Assembly: GCA_030248215.1 (NCBI GenBank)
Contig: JASANG010000606.1
Span: 1 to 64,000 of the forward strand
Direction: 5' to 3'
Length of the DNA: 64,000 nt
Source of the DNA: Enoplolaimus lenunculus
Taxonomy: Eukaryota > Nematoda > Enoplea > Enoplida > Thoracostomopsidae
Below are positions 11,820-22,833 of this stretch, piece after piece. Both the position numbers and the translations under genes were made by a program. Position 1 is the first letter of the stretch, and each line of letters opens with the position of its first letter. The notes beneath the pieces are model-generated. The model was not told where the DNA came from and did not search any database. It saw only the letters and a list, made by a program, of their open reading frames with translations.

Positions 11820-12284
11820 TTAGTATCCATAATATTGATAATACGGATATTGTCCACCATAGTACGCTGGATACGAACTGTAGGACGGATATGCAGTTGT
11901 TGAGCACGCAGCGTTTGAAGTTAAATAATTGACAGGCGAAGGACTGTATCCATAGGTGACACAAGTATACGGAGACAAATTGATAACCTTTGCACTTTCG
12001 GCGAAGTTATAGCCAAGCGATGACGGGGGTGATGAGTAAACAAGGGGTGCGACTTTCATCGCTGCGATACGAACTTTGGCTTGCTAAAATCGAGACAGTG
12101 CAGTATTGTTGCAAAAATGTTTGATTGAACGCAAGAAACGTTTTTGACAGACAAAACTAACCTGTTTAAATAAGGTTATATTCAGGGGAGCAGCCGGTGA
12201 TCCAACACCAAGCGGGGCGGGCACATACTCTAGGGTGCAAGGTATAATGGTAAGAAAAAATTTCGCAAGCAAAACGACCAACAT
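11820..12284 (-). CDS. Small secreted Tyr/Pro/Ser-rich protein, two exons
   Basis: Exons are 12284-12162 and 12083-11820 on the minus strand, joined in phase 0 across a 78-bp intron (donor GTTAGT, acceptor ATTTTAG), giving 128 residues. The N-terminus MLVVLLAKFFLTIIPC reads as a signal peptide. A Pro/Ala/Gly stretch follows, then one N-linked glycosylation site (NIT), a basic patch (QAKVRIAAMK), and a Ser/Pro-rich segment. The last 25 residues are dominated by Tyr with Pro, Ser and Gly, in short Y-P/Y-S/Y-Y-G units, ending QYYGY and a TAA. I do not recognise the family. Composition resembles structural, cuticle-associated or adhesive secreted proteins; no function is claimed. The methionine at 12284 was chosen because it starts the hydrophobic leader; an upstream in-frame ATG at 12341 would bury it. 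Confidence 0.6.
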
Positions 12285-13047
12285 ATTTAATTGTTCTTTA
12301 ATAATTTCTAAGCTAGTGACCATACGATTTTTCCATATCATTTTTTATTCAATGGAATGCAAAATTTTCTGACATCAAAAATGGGAGGCGCCCAGCCGTT
12401 TTGTCACACGACTACTGTGTTAACAAAGCAATTGTTGCCTTTTAGTGGGTCATATACTTTATGTCTAGCAATTAGCTTGCTCTTAGGGGTAAGTAGCCTG
12501 TGGAGGTGGTTAAGGCAGTCCACTAAAAATTGAGCTTATACTGGAATAGATTTAGCCTGAATTTTAGATGATGCGAAAGCCCAGCATCGCCTTCTTTGTA
12601 ACTTTTTTGCAAACCCCAAAAGGTTGTCATGACTACAATACTGTGTTATGATTGGATTGGCATTTGCGGTTTGGAATTAAAAACTGCTATATTTTGTTGA
12701 CTTTCAATTTCTAAGGCAGTAATTTAAGGGTTTGATTTAGTAAATTTTACGATTATCAGTAATCTGCCTTAGTTGATAACCTTGAATGAGATCTGACACG
12801 ATGAGGTGAGCTGAAATCAGTTGTCGACTGCTCAACATAAATTCAACACAGTATCTTCACCTTGTACACTTTCCGTAAACAGTTTTTGAAATTTTCAGAT
12901 TTTGGCATAAACTTAAGCTAAGATTTTTAGGCAAAGGCTTTAAATTTTATGCGAGTGCCCAAACTTTTTGTAACTGTGTAATCTGCATAGTGGTGAATAG
13001 ATTCAATTATAATTAAACGTTATCTTGCGTTCCATCGTCTGCGCACA

Positions 13048-16000
13048 TCACAATACCTGCATTAATTTTGATGCAATGCCAAGGTTTAATGAACCACAAA
13101 GCAGACAAACTATTCCGACCCAAGCACAAATATATGACCAGCCATGAAATGATGACGTTTCTTGTTTGAGGATCTGAAATATTTAATACACATCGCACAG
13201 TGGCGGATCCAGTGAAAAAAATTGGCAAGTGAGAAACCAGACGTCATTTTAGTGCTAAACCTTAATACAAAAATCTTGAATTCAATGTCCATTTGAAAAC
13301 CTAGGTTATTGAAGCCTTCCTTTGATCCGCCAGTTTACTAAATCTATTACAAGACTAAGCACTTGATTATTCATTTTAGGATACCTGCTCAACTTTAAGT
13401 GACGTCAGGAAAAATTAATTTTCTGGCGCGTACTCACAGGAACAGGTAGTCTGGATGTCCAAATCCATCGCCAAGTAAAAAATTTTGATTACGCGCCTGA
13501 GTAGGAGTAGTTTGAATTGCGTGGTGTGGGTCAACAGACCAATTATTACAGGATTGAATTATTGTTTGTCCATCAACTACCGCTTAAAGATTTTGTGGCG
13601 GGTTCATCAAGTATATTTATGAGCGAAACAAGCAAAAAGCCAGGCGCTATTTTTGTATTAAATTCTTATACTTTTATCTTTTCAGGACTTTCCTGAGATC
13701 AAACCTGGTATTTACCGTAACTCATCATTGTTGCCCGTTGAGTGACACGAGAACTGTTTTGCGAAAAAAGTTTTTATTTCTATTAACTAGTACACGTAGT
13801 TGCACATATGTGCAACTGGACTAAGGCTTGCGTAACGTAAACAAAACTCTGTTGGAACGCTGCCCAAAATACGTATGTGGGACGTTTCAGCTTTAATATA
13901 TAGATATAAAGATTTTCAAAGGTAACATACCTGAGGCCAACTGGGTAAAAATTCTTCATTTGGAGCAGCTGGCGAACCAAAATTTGGTATTTGCTTATAA
14001 AGCATTTGTCGTACTTTATGCCAAAGTCCGATACTCGCAGCAATTAGTGATGCTGAAATCAGAGTGGCATGCTATCCGCTGAAGGTATGGGTAAAACATT
14101 TTAAAGTGCGGCTAATAATTTGTGATTCTTTACTCACCTAGAATTTTGGTTTAACATATACGACAAACACTTGATATTTAAGTATATTAGCCTGGTGCTA
14201 ACCAGTTTTACTCATACAACCATAGTTTGTTTTGCAGTATCAGGAAACAACTGGAAGCCTGCCTTTGACTATGGCAGAAAATCGACTTTCGTCTACGGTA
14301 GAATTTTTGCTGGACGTTCGGGCAGTATTAAAGTGACTTTTTTCGTATTTCATTAAAAGGCCAAATTTGTATAATCCTGAAAGCGGCTTGCAACTTTATA
14401 GAGGGGAGATAAGAATTTTGGCGATTGGAAAACGCAATTCTCGCGTTAGTCCGAGCGGATTTAAGTATTTTTCAACTTCCACTTCAAAAATTGTATTAAC
14501 TTTCGACCATTTTTTTTGAAAAAATGTCTGAAAAATATTATTGCTACACTGTAAATGGCATAGGCATAAATGTCAAAATGCAATGGTACATAAACTGCGA
14601 AGCGTCGTTCAAAGTAAACAAAATTTTTATTTCATAATCAACAAATATGTTGGAGAAATAAACCCTCACTCCTGTGGCACCTTGTGCCTAATCGCATATT
14701 TTAAGCGTAGCACCTCGATTTGTTCATATATAACAACGGCTTGAATATTCAGAATTTAACAATTATTTATTGCGACATTCTGCACAACAAAAATTGCTTC
14801 TAATCATACGATATAGTTTCAACTTACACACTTTTCCTTTCGTAAGCTGAAGCCTAGGCTTAGGCTTGGCTTAGGCTTAGGCTTATAGGCTTAGGCTTAG
14901 ACTTAGACTTAGGCTTAGGCTTAGGCTTAGGCTTAGGATTACGCAAGTCAAATCAAAAGCGTATTCCAAAATTCAAAAACTTAAAAATTTTATGAAAACA
15001 CGTACAAACGCCGAGAGTAAATACAGTTAATAACCTACCTGATAACAAAAACAATATTCCAGTCACTAGTATAATTTTGACACTTTGCTTTCCACATCCG
15101 GCAACTAGGAAAAGTAGTCCGGCGACCGCAGACACGAGACCACAAACATACAGCGCTAAATATGCACGACGCATATCTGAAATCATCAACAGATAAAATT
15201 ATATTTTTAGAACACACTATTCATCGACCATACAATTCCTGTTGCCAGAATGGCCACACTGCAAAAAATGGCGAGTCAAATTGACTCTTCTCCGAAATAG
15301 GTTCTACGGGACTACACAAACTGAGTCAAATTCGATGCCGCCAGTGTAAACTTCGATTCACTGTAGAGCCTTTTTCGGACAGAGTCAATTTGGCTCACCA
15401 TTTTTTGCTGTGAAGATTCGAACGCGTAAAGCGTAAGTCACTGATTGTTGTTTAATCTGAATCGTTCATATTTTCGCAATTTTCTAACACAATAAAGTTG
15501 ACGGGTAATCATACCTGCATCACTTACGCAAATATTCTCGCAAAGAATCTGAATATTCGTGAAGAATGCGATCCGCGTACGTTTCATCGACACAGTCGTC
15601 GCCTAACGGAGATTTGTAAGTAACCACTGAAATTGTAAACAAAACTACTAAAGTTAATATATGTGCAAAAAGCACCTTTATACAGCGGCAGATTCAAAAA
15701 TGGCTGGCACAAATTAAGGTAACGCACTTTTTACTGTATACTATATACATGTGCCAGTTGTCTGAAGCGGAACATTGTAAGGTGGGAGGGACCTTCTTAT
15801 TTTATCACAAAAACTTTTGGGACTGGAAGCGTACGTCCCGCCGGCCGCCTCCGCTCCCACCCGTCTAAATTCGCTAGTGTCTTTATAAGATTTATGATAT
15901 GGTGGTTCTCAATAAACACTAAAAATTCTGAAGTGATCCTGATAGGTTTATGCGACTCCCAACCGAAGAAGTCGAGGAAATTTATTATTTCTATTGCCAA

Positions 16001-16855
16001 AGTGATGATGCTAATTTTGGTGTTTGTGACGCAGTTATTGAAATCTTCAAACTATAACATAATTTGTAAGATTAATACTTTGAACTCGTTCAAGAAAATC
16101 TAAAAATAGATTTACTTTGAACTCGTACATGAAAATCTAAAAATACTGTGGAAAATCTCTCAATTATGTACAATTTGATGCCTGTTTGCAGCTTAAGAAA
16201 AAGTATTCTCCATCAAAACGCCGCAGATCCACCCCTGCAATCCACTGATTTGTTTCTGTCGTAAAGGTTGCCCAAAATGTTTTGTTGGAACTAAAATTTG
16301 AAAACTTTTCCTGAAAAGTTTAGATTCAAACCGATAGAATTGAATACAAAACTCAAACACTGACTGCCGATGTAGATGTTGGGCCGTTTTTAAGCGAAAC
16401 AGGGATATTTATGGCATATACAAGGGGAGAAATTAGAGGCATATAATATATTACCTTCCGAAAATTCGGAAAAAATTAAGAACACGCTTTTTTTATCAGA
16501 CTATTTGTAGGATAAAGTTTGGGATCCAAGATGTTGGAAAACGTTTGTTTGCACATGCGGTTATATTCTTTCGAACCGAAGTCCTGACCGCACTATTGAT
16601 GATGGTGGTATTTTGCTTACCTGGCGGTATTTGTAGCCCCACAAAACATTTTCGAAACAATCCATACGATCGTGAAAAATATATTGGGGCGGTATCAAAC
16701 GTGTGACGTGAGCCAATTTCCGCGATATGATCCGATATACGATCCCTTCGTACAATCAGCACTTCCCATGCGTTAGTGCCAAACGCAATTGCGACCAGAC
16801 TAAATCCGCCAAGAACGAATAGCGCACTCAATGATAACGCTAAGCCGGCGCTCAT
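13048..16855 (-). CDS. Claudin-like four-transmembrane protein
   Basis: The minus-strand exons are 16855-16621, 15626-15528, 15176-15039, 14052-13931 and 13173-13048. All joins are in frame with GT-AG introns, giving about 239 residues. The order fits the claudin/PMP22 superfamily. Helix 1 is LALSLSALFVLGGFSLVAIA. The first extracellular loop has the hallmark W, then SYGLFRKC in place of GLW-C, and a second Cys in GDDCVDE. Helix 2 is YLALYVCGLVSAVAGLLFLV and helix 3 is VKIILVTGILFLLSGASLIA. The fourth helix is in FHGWSYICAWVGIVCLLCG. Claudin-like proteins act at the plasma membrane in cell contacts or as channel accessory subunits; which applies here cannot be read from sequence. The 3' end is uncertain: the frame stops eight bases after a possible donor (CAG-GTATTG), so another short exon could follow. 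An open segment at 13438-13496 with good splice signals is out of phase with this join. Confidence 0.8.
13198..13333. mobile_element. Small hAT-like MITE in the last claudin intron
   Basis: It begins CAGTGGCGGATCC and ends GATCCGCCAG, the same termini as the element at 17081. It sits about 25 bases upstream (in the gene's sense) of the last claudin exon. No clear target duplication was found, so the exact ends are provisional. Confidence 0.45.
14854..14938. repeat. Interstitial TTAGGC array
   Basis: About 13 hexamers of TTAGGC with a few variants (TTAGAC, TTGGC) lie in claudin intron 3. TTAGGC is the nematode telomere repeat. No terminal inverted repeat was seen around this array, unlike the MITE-borne arrays elsewhere in the window. 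Confidence 0.85.
15257..15412. mobile_element. Palindromic MITE, CACTGYAAAAAAT family
   Basis: Ends CACTGCAAAAAATGG and CCATTTTTTGCTGTG are inverted repeats, and the interior repeats the motif GAGTCAAATTGACTC. It lies in claudin intron 2. A longer and cleaner member with a TA duplication is at 36867-37064. This copy has lost a recognisable TA at its ends. Confidence 0.75.
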
Positions 16856-17072
16856 TGTTTGTTATTAAAAAGTCGTTGTTTTATTAACATTGTTACGTTG
16901 TGAGATAAATAATCATAATTTTTTATTAATACAACATACGTAGTTAATTTTAATACCAAAAAGTTTTAACTGTCATATGCAGAATGATATAGGCTGTGGC
17001 TAAACACTTTAGCCATCGGCCATTGCTTATACGAACGTCTAGGGGCGAAGCCTGACCTCAGTGGTTCCTTAG

Positions 17073-17256
17073 GCCACGTTCAATGGCGGATCCATGGGGT
17101 GCCCCTCCCCCCAACAGCATCTCGACAAAGATTATAAAGCAATTTTATGGCAATAGTTCGTGGTTTGTGTGTGGGTGAAAAAAATAAGTTTATTACCTGT
17201 GAAATTTTGCCCCCCCCCACCCATTTTGACATCCAGGATCCGCCACTGGCCACGTT
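17073..17256. mobile_element. hAT-type MITE with 8-bp target duplication
   Basis: The 168-bp element 17081-17248 starts CAATGGCGGATCC and ends GGATCCGCCACTG. It is flanked on both sides by GCCACGTT, an exact 8-bp duplication typical of hAT transposons. The interior has C-runs and no coding capacity. It lies about 220 bp upstream of the claudin-like start codon, so it sits in the likely promoter region of that gene. Confidence 0.85.
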
Positions 17257-17680
17257 GTGTTGCGGCGTCCAAAATAATTTGATGAAAAATATGGGACAAA
17301 AATATGTTGCTCCATTTGAAATTTTGATTTTTGAAACACTCGTTCTGAACCAGTTGATGCGTCCGCTGAAAGGTTATATATAACCTAACTGGTGTTTTAT
17401 GTTTGTGAAAACTTCCTAATACCTTCATAATACTATTAAGTTAGATTGCGCTGATTGCATTCAGATGATAAATTATATTGCTTAAACTAGTAATTATTGT
17501 CCATTTCTTAAGTGTGAGTTACAGAAACGCTCGAAAGACAACAACCGTTGTCAGAATTTTATTCACGTTTAAAATTTGAATATCAAACTTAAAATGTTAG
17601 CTGTTCACTTCAACGATATGATTTTATTCTATAAATTACTGGATAATGACTAGATTTAAATTGGTCAATTTTGTTATTTA

Positions 17681-17959
17681 AGCCGTATTCATACGTGCAA
17701 GTTTTTGCCGCGAGAACTTGCAGCTTCAAATTGCACTTGCAAGTTTGCGTCCAAAATCCCGTTCGCTAAACATGCAGCTGCAAATAATTCGTTGAAAATT
17801 ACAGCTAGAAATTTAGTTCGCATGTGTAAACAATACATATGCAAGTACACTGAATTTATCGCAGCAGCTTTGTCATTGGCTGATGAATAAATGCAAGTTC
17901 TGCGTGCAATTGGCAGCTGCAAGTTCTCGTAGCAAAAACTTGAACAGGTGAATAGGGCT
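17681..17959. mobile_element. MITE with ~45-bp inverted ends
   Basis: The left end AGCCGTATTCATACGTGCAA and the right end, read in reverse, AGCCCTATTCACCTGTTCAA continue as an imperfect inverted repeat through the CAAGTTTTTGC and GAGAACTTGCAGCT motifs. The flanks share TTTAA, compatible with a short T/A-rich target duplication. No transposase. The superfamily is not assigned. Confidence 0.7.
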
Positions 17960-19454
17960 TTAAAGTAGTTACAAGAATTCATAACTTTACAGCTTTTCAG
18001 TATAAAATATGATCGTCTTAGAAACAGACGCGCTGTTTATTGTTATAAAAAGTGTTCAAATGTGGGCGTCTAAATTTATAAAAAACATTTTCAAAATCAC
18101 TTGTCTATTTGAATCCAAATTAGTCACTTAAAAAGAAACAAATACTTCTAAACAGTAAATAGATGTATACAACATGCGTATCACAAGTGATTTTAAATCT
18201 ATAATCAAACCTAAGTGCTACAATTATAATTAGCTTCCGATTGATATCAAACAAAATGAAGAATATGCCAATTCTGTTTTTTTCTGAACACAATAACATC
18301 AAAAAATTTAAATATTTTAAGATGATTTTGTTTTTAAGTCAACGTTTTTAAAACAGTAAATTATTCATCGGATTCGGTTGACTACAAGTGTAAAGAGTGT
18401 CATTTGTAGATGATCTATTATAAAGGCGTTGATAAACTTTTGAAAATATTCTAAAATACTTTTTGACAGCCGAAATCATTAAACTTCAGAATTTCGTACA
18501 CATGCGGTTGTTTCGTTCATGAAAATATTTGGAAGCACCGTCAACCGGGAGTTACATATTTGCAGTATCTTGGGCTTAATTTTACAGCCTGAAACAGGCC
18601 CCTGTATAGAACAGAGGTTTTTTATTTTTCAAAGCAGTAAGTAAATCTACGGCTAGGAGAATAGTACTGATACTCTTGTTTGACGGCTACATTTTCCACG
18701 GTTTGGTAGGGAAAGTTACAACAACGGGCTTCCTTTGGAAAACGAGAAATTGGTAAATTCAAAAGGTTAAGTTTGTTGGCAGGCATAATCTGACGTGCAG
18801 GTTCTGTTCGAAAAACGAGAATAGTGGAACATTTATTACCCTAGGATGGTTTGTTCCGCGCAGGTAGGTAAAATCGGAAGGGCAACGTGTTTTTACGTTC
18901 TAGTATCACAGTCATTAACTGTGGAGAGTTTAAGGGCGGAAGTCCCCTATCTTGCTAAGGGTCATTTGAATTTTCTATGGTTCAAGCGGCGACAGCCCCA
19001 ACTGAATGGAAAATAGCAGGTGCTTCTACTATAGCACGCCTTTGAATTTTCCACTTTTTCCGTTTTCCAAACGAAATTGATGCATCAGATTTTTTGTACG
19101 CAGCCGGGAAATCCTTGGCTTTTAAATTTTCCAATGTTTCCGTTTCCAAACAAACTTCACACGCTTCATATTTCCTCTACAAATTCGGGAAGCCGAACGG
19201 TACATCACAATTTTACAGCCAAACTAACTCGCCTTCGGCCTATACATTGTTTACTAAAACCTGATAGAACCATATTTTTTCTGTGTTCATTGTCTTAAGT
19301 CAGAATGGTATAGTTTAGTCAGATTTGACACGTTGATCAAGATTCTAAACAGTGCGAGCACTGTAACCGTTTAATGCTGTTTTCTCATGTTTTTAAAATT
19401 TAATCAGTTTTAAAACACAAAAGTACAAATTTAAACCAATGAAAAACTTATTAA

Positions 19455-19782
19455 CTGGGATTCTGAGAAACCTCACTTAAGTACGACTTATTACTTAAGC
19501 AAGCGCTAAGCAATTCTTTGACTATTATGCCGTTTTTAAAAGCTTTACTTAGTTAAATAATATACTGGATAATTATATTTCAGGCATAGAAACATTGGTC
19601 TAATCAAAATTGTAGACTTATGATACCTCTTTAATATAAAGAAAATCTATGGCTTTCTTGTACGACAGTTCCTCATATCTGGCGTTTGTTTTTGCTCATA
19701 AAATTAAATATTTTCTAAGTCAGTGACTTAAGTAATTACTTTAGTGTGACTTAAATACATAAGCAAGATTTTGGAAACCCAG
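19455..19782. mobile_element. MITE, CTGGGTTTCTGAAA family
   Basis: Ends CTGGGATTCTGAGAAACC and GGAAACCCAG are inverted repeats. The subterminal parts repeat ACTTAAGTA-type motifs (CACTTAAGTACGACTTATTAC on one side, GACTTAAGTAATTACT on the other). A second member in the window is at 49308-49673. Confidence 0.65.
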
Positions 19783-20035
19783 CCAATATCAGTAAATCAG
19801 TTAAATGTTTATTATGAACCAAACCTGTAAACCTAAGCCTGAAACGATCCGTAGGATTTGAAATTTTACCAGCGTTTGGATTGTAACAGGGAATAGCAGA
19901 TTGTGCCTAAACACTAAATCCTTCAAGATACTTTTTTGTGATCCGCAATCATGCACCATAGGCTCCAGTATATGTATACAAGACAGTAAAACTCAAATAT
20001 GTGGATTGAGCAGATTTCTGAAAAAATAGTTGTCA

Positions 20036-20222
20036 ATGTATAGAACATCGCTGCAACAGCAGTAAAGCACATTCATAAGCCTAAGCTTAAGTTCAAGCGT
20101 AAAGAACGAGCTTATGCCTAAGCCTAAGCCTATGCCTAAACGAAAAATTAGAGTCCAAAACTTAAGCTTTCTCTATCGCAGTTTCGCAGAAAAACGTTCC
20201 GCCTCTGATCTAAACATATGCC
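20036..20222. mobile_element. Diverged TTAGGC-bearing MITE (family A)
   Basis: The interior has runs of CCTAAG and ends in ACGTTCCGCCTCTGATCTAAACA, close to the family A terminus CGCCCCTGATCTTTACA seen at 56564-56750. The left end (TGTATAGAACA...) is more eroded. Confidence 0.6.
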
Positions 20223-20810
20223 AAAGTAGGTGTAAAGAACAATGAAAGTATAATGTTTACAGCTGCAATAGCTTATTTAAAATGTCGCATGAAGCTACGC
20301 TTGCGCACCCCAGCGTAATAATCTGGCGGCGCCCACGTCATGCAATTTGTAAACGCAACTGCAACATGTAAACACGCATCTTTTGCAATTGTAAATCATA
20401 GGTTAAAAAACTTAAACTTCTCTCAAATTTCAAAATAAAAAAATAAAAGATTAAAAAAATTTTTAAAGAAAAAACATGCGTATAATTTTGAGTGTCCTAT
20501 CACGAATAAAACTGGCGTCCGTCCGCCGATTCTTTCAAGTAGTGAACAAATCGGATGACAGGGCGATCACAGAAGTGTGGTGGTTGTGTATTTTTTCAAA
20601 AATTTAAATTAAAAAATAAAGTCTTAAAGTTCATCAAAAATTGAAGTGGCGATGTCTTAAAATATAACAACATAAAATTTTTATGTATCAATATTTTGGC
20701 ACAGTTTTGCAGTGATGATGAGCAACAAAGGTCAATAATACCAGGCTATAAACACTACTCTGAGCATTCAAGTAAGCAAAAAAATCTTTTTGCTTCGGAA
20801 AGGCTGATTA

Positions 20811-21014
20811 TTAACCCTTTCTCACATGAATATTTTCTATTTCCCCTGAGACTTACTTTTATGCTAGGATTCGAACTCCAGTGACTGGAGTGGGAGGTGT
20901 ATACCATCACCACTGAGCTATAGGAGCTTGACGCTCGAGCCCGAGGGGCTCTCACGTCTTGTCGTGATTTAGTGCTATGTATTCGTGTTGGGCAACTCAA
21001 TGTGAGAAGGTTAT
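20811..21014 (-). mobile_element. piggyBac-type MITE carrying a tRNA-like region
   Basis: The left edge is TTAA-CCCTTTCTCACATGA and the right edge TCAATGTGAGAAGG-TTAT, inverted repeats next to an (eroded) TTAA target. Inside, on the minus strand, lies a tRNA-like A box (TAGCTCAGTGGTGATGG) and B box (GAGTTCGAATCC). It shares the tRNA-like core and both ends with 31538-31807. TTAA duplication with CCC-starting ends is the piggyBac signature. The tRNA-like part would normally suggest a SINE, so the element combines both. Confidence 0.7.
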
Positions 21015-21212
21015 AAATAGTAAACTGAAAAATTTTCGCTTAAACACTAAGTGATGTTAATTTAATGTGCAAGCGGAGGCAAAAAATACCGGAGCCGCAT
21101 GTCAATAAAACTTGGTGGAGCTGGAGGTGAAGCTGGAGGTGAAACCCGAGTTGATGCGAACTTAATAGATAGTTAAAATGATAGTTACTTTGTTAATATA
21201 TTATAGCAAATA

Positions 21213-21650
21213 CTGTAGTGACCCGAATAAGAAAGGAGGACTGATATTTATTTCACATCTCAAGAGGGAACCCCCCGTTATTTGGTTACGGAAAGTTATT
21301 TATTTTAACCAGTCATCCGCCGCCCTTCGTTATTGATAATCCGATGTTGCAATTATCCGTTGAATTTAATATTTATTTGCGTTGCATCAAAAGCTTGAGC
21401 GATAATGCAAGGTTATACTATGGAATGTTACGTTCAAAACTTAAGAACACTTTAAAGTTTCGAAATCAGCTTTATTTGATCCCGGAATCATTTGCGCGCT
21501 GCTAATTAGGGACAATTGACATTTATGGACTCTAAATATGGTTTAGGGCTCTATCCGTTTACGGCCCTTATTAGGCATACGGACTCCTACTGATTGCGAC
21601 TCGAAATGGGGATCCCTCTTATTACCCCTATCTTACTTGGGTCACTACAA
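21213..21650. mobile_element. TA-flanked MITE, CTGTAGTGACCCG family
   Basis: Starts CTGTAGTGACCCGAATAAGA after TA, ends TTGGGTCACTACAA before TA. Internal blocks match 4858-5208 and 28226-28836. No coding capacity. Confidence 0.8.
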
Positions 21651-22326
21651 TAGGTGTATTAATGTGTTGTAAATCGTTTAGTATTACGTTTATTTTTTAA
21701 CGAAATCTCGGCAACTTTTTCCGCAAAATTGTGCCAAAAGTTATCAAGAAACGCATCCAACAGATAGTGTGTAAAACTATGCAAAATGCCACTACTGAAA
21801 CGATCGGAACCTCCGGCAAAAATTCTACCGGATCGGGAGGTCGATGTTCTGCTGCAACCAGATACAGGCCTTGGGTTGTACCTTATTTAACATATATTGC
21901 ATGCAACTCACATGTTGCGAACCATTACTAAATTGCGAGTTTTGGTTAAATAAATGACAATTTGATCCTGGCCAAAGAACACGATAACGCTTCAAACATT
22001 GCCCAGCATAAAATGATTCCGTTTAAGGAACCAATCCACATTTCGTAGACATAGATCGTTGCATCAGACGTATTTCAAAACGTTGAATATACAATTCTCA
22101 ACGCATAAATTCGCGTCAGCGATATGCACTTTATGCAAGGTTCAATTAACCTTGATCTCATGTAGAAATATTGTAGCTTCTATGCAAGCGCAAGCAACGC
22201 AATATCTGAAACTCAAAAAAATAATGCAACATTAACACCACAGCGCAATTATCTTTAACTGTTTACAAAGCATTTGCTGTTCAACAAAGACTTCTCACGA
22301 TGTCATGAACTGATGAGAACGGTTTT

Positions 22327-22420
22327 AAAAATAATATATATACATACATATGTATACATACATATATATTTATATATATATTTGTGTATATGTATGTATG
22401 TATATATTATATATACTTAA
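22327..22420. repeat. TA/CA-rich microsatellite
   Basis: Alternating runs of TATATA, ATACATAC and TGTATGTATG, largely self-complementary, fill this stretch. It is a simple repeat only. Confidence 0.9.
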
Positions 22421-22650
22421 AAATGCTTTCTTAAGTTCCCGGAAACCGAACATTTTGCAATAGTAACATTTTTTCTTAACAAAAAGAAACTGAAAAGTGA
22501 GAAAGAGTTGATACTTTGTTCGTTAATATGTCGGGCAGGAGGAACACTAGAACGACGCTGAACGCAGGAGTGTAATCAGAGTTACAGTTCGAAATGGTAT
22601 AGCATCATGTAAAAACATTTCTTAACTCCAGTATCCAGAAAATGGCCCAT

Positions 22651-22833
22651 GTTGCTTTAACGGGCTTCCAGGTTTCTGGTGGGCCTATAAAAGAGTACGT
22701 TTAGATTCTAGATTACATTTTTTGGTTAGGCTTAGGCTTAGGCTTGGCTTAGGAACTCATTTTTGCAACGCTTAGGCTTTAGTTTTCGGCTTTGGAATAC
22801 CCTTTATATACTGTTACGCCCTTCAAAGTAAAC
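22651..22833. mobile_element. TTAGGC-bearing MITE (family B)
   Basis: Ends GTTGCTTTAACGGGC and GCCCTTCAAAGTAAAC are imperfect inverted repeats matching the cleaner copy at 54061-54212 (GTTACTTTAAGGGGCG). The interior contains (TTAGGC) repeats and the shared phrase AACTCATTTTTGCAACGCTTAGG. Confidence 0.7.

Larger units (their letters stand above)
6839..12938 (-). repeat. Right arm of the giant inverted repeat
   Basis: This is the reverse complement of 1-6049. Homology stops sharply after 12938 only because the left partner reaches the window edge. This arm carries the intact version of the secreted-protein gene (11820-12284), the second tRNA-like sequence (8334-8405) and the second copy of the TA-flanked MITE (7739-8096). 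Long open frames inside both arms (for example 2184-2513 and its twin 10439-10768) are identical but overlap repeat-family sequence and show no protein signature, so they are not called as genes. Confidence 0.95.

Noticed and set aside
13438-13496. Possible claudin exon (ARNQNFLLGDGFGHPDYLF)
   Set aside because: Splice signals are good, but its length breaks the phase into the exon for helix 4, whereas skipping it joins both neighbours in frame.
14854-14938. TTAGGC array as a chromosome end
   Set aside because: It is short, internal, inside an intron, and followed by ordinary coding exons.
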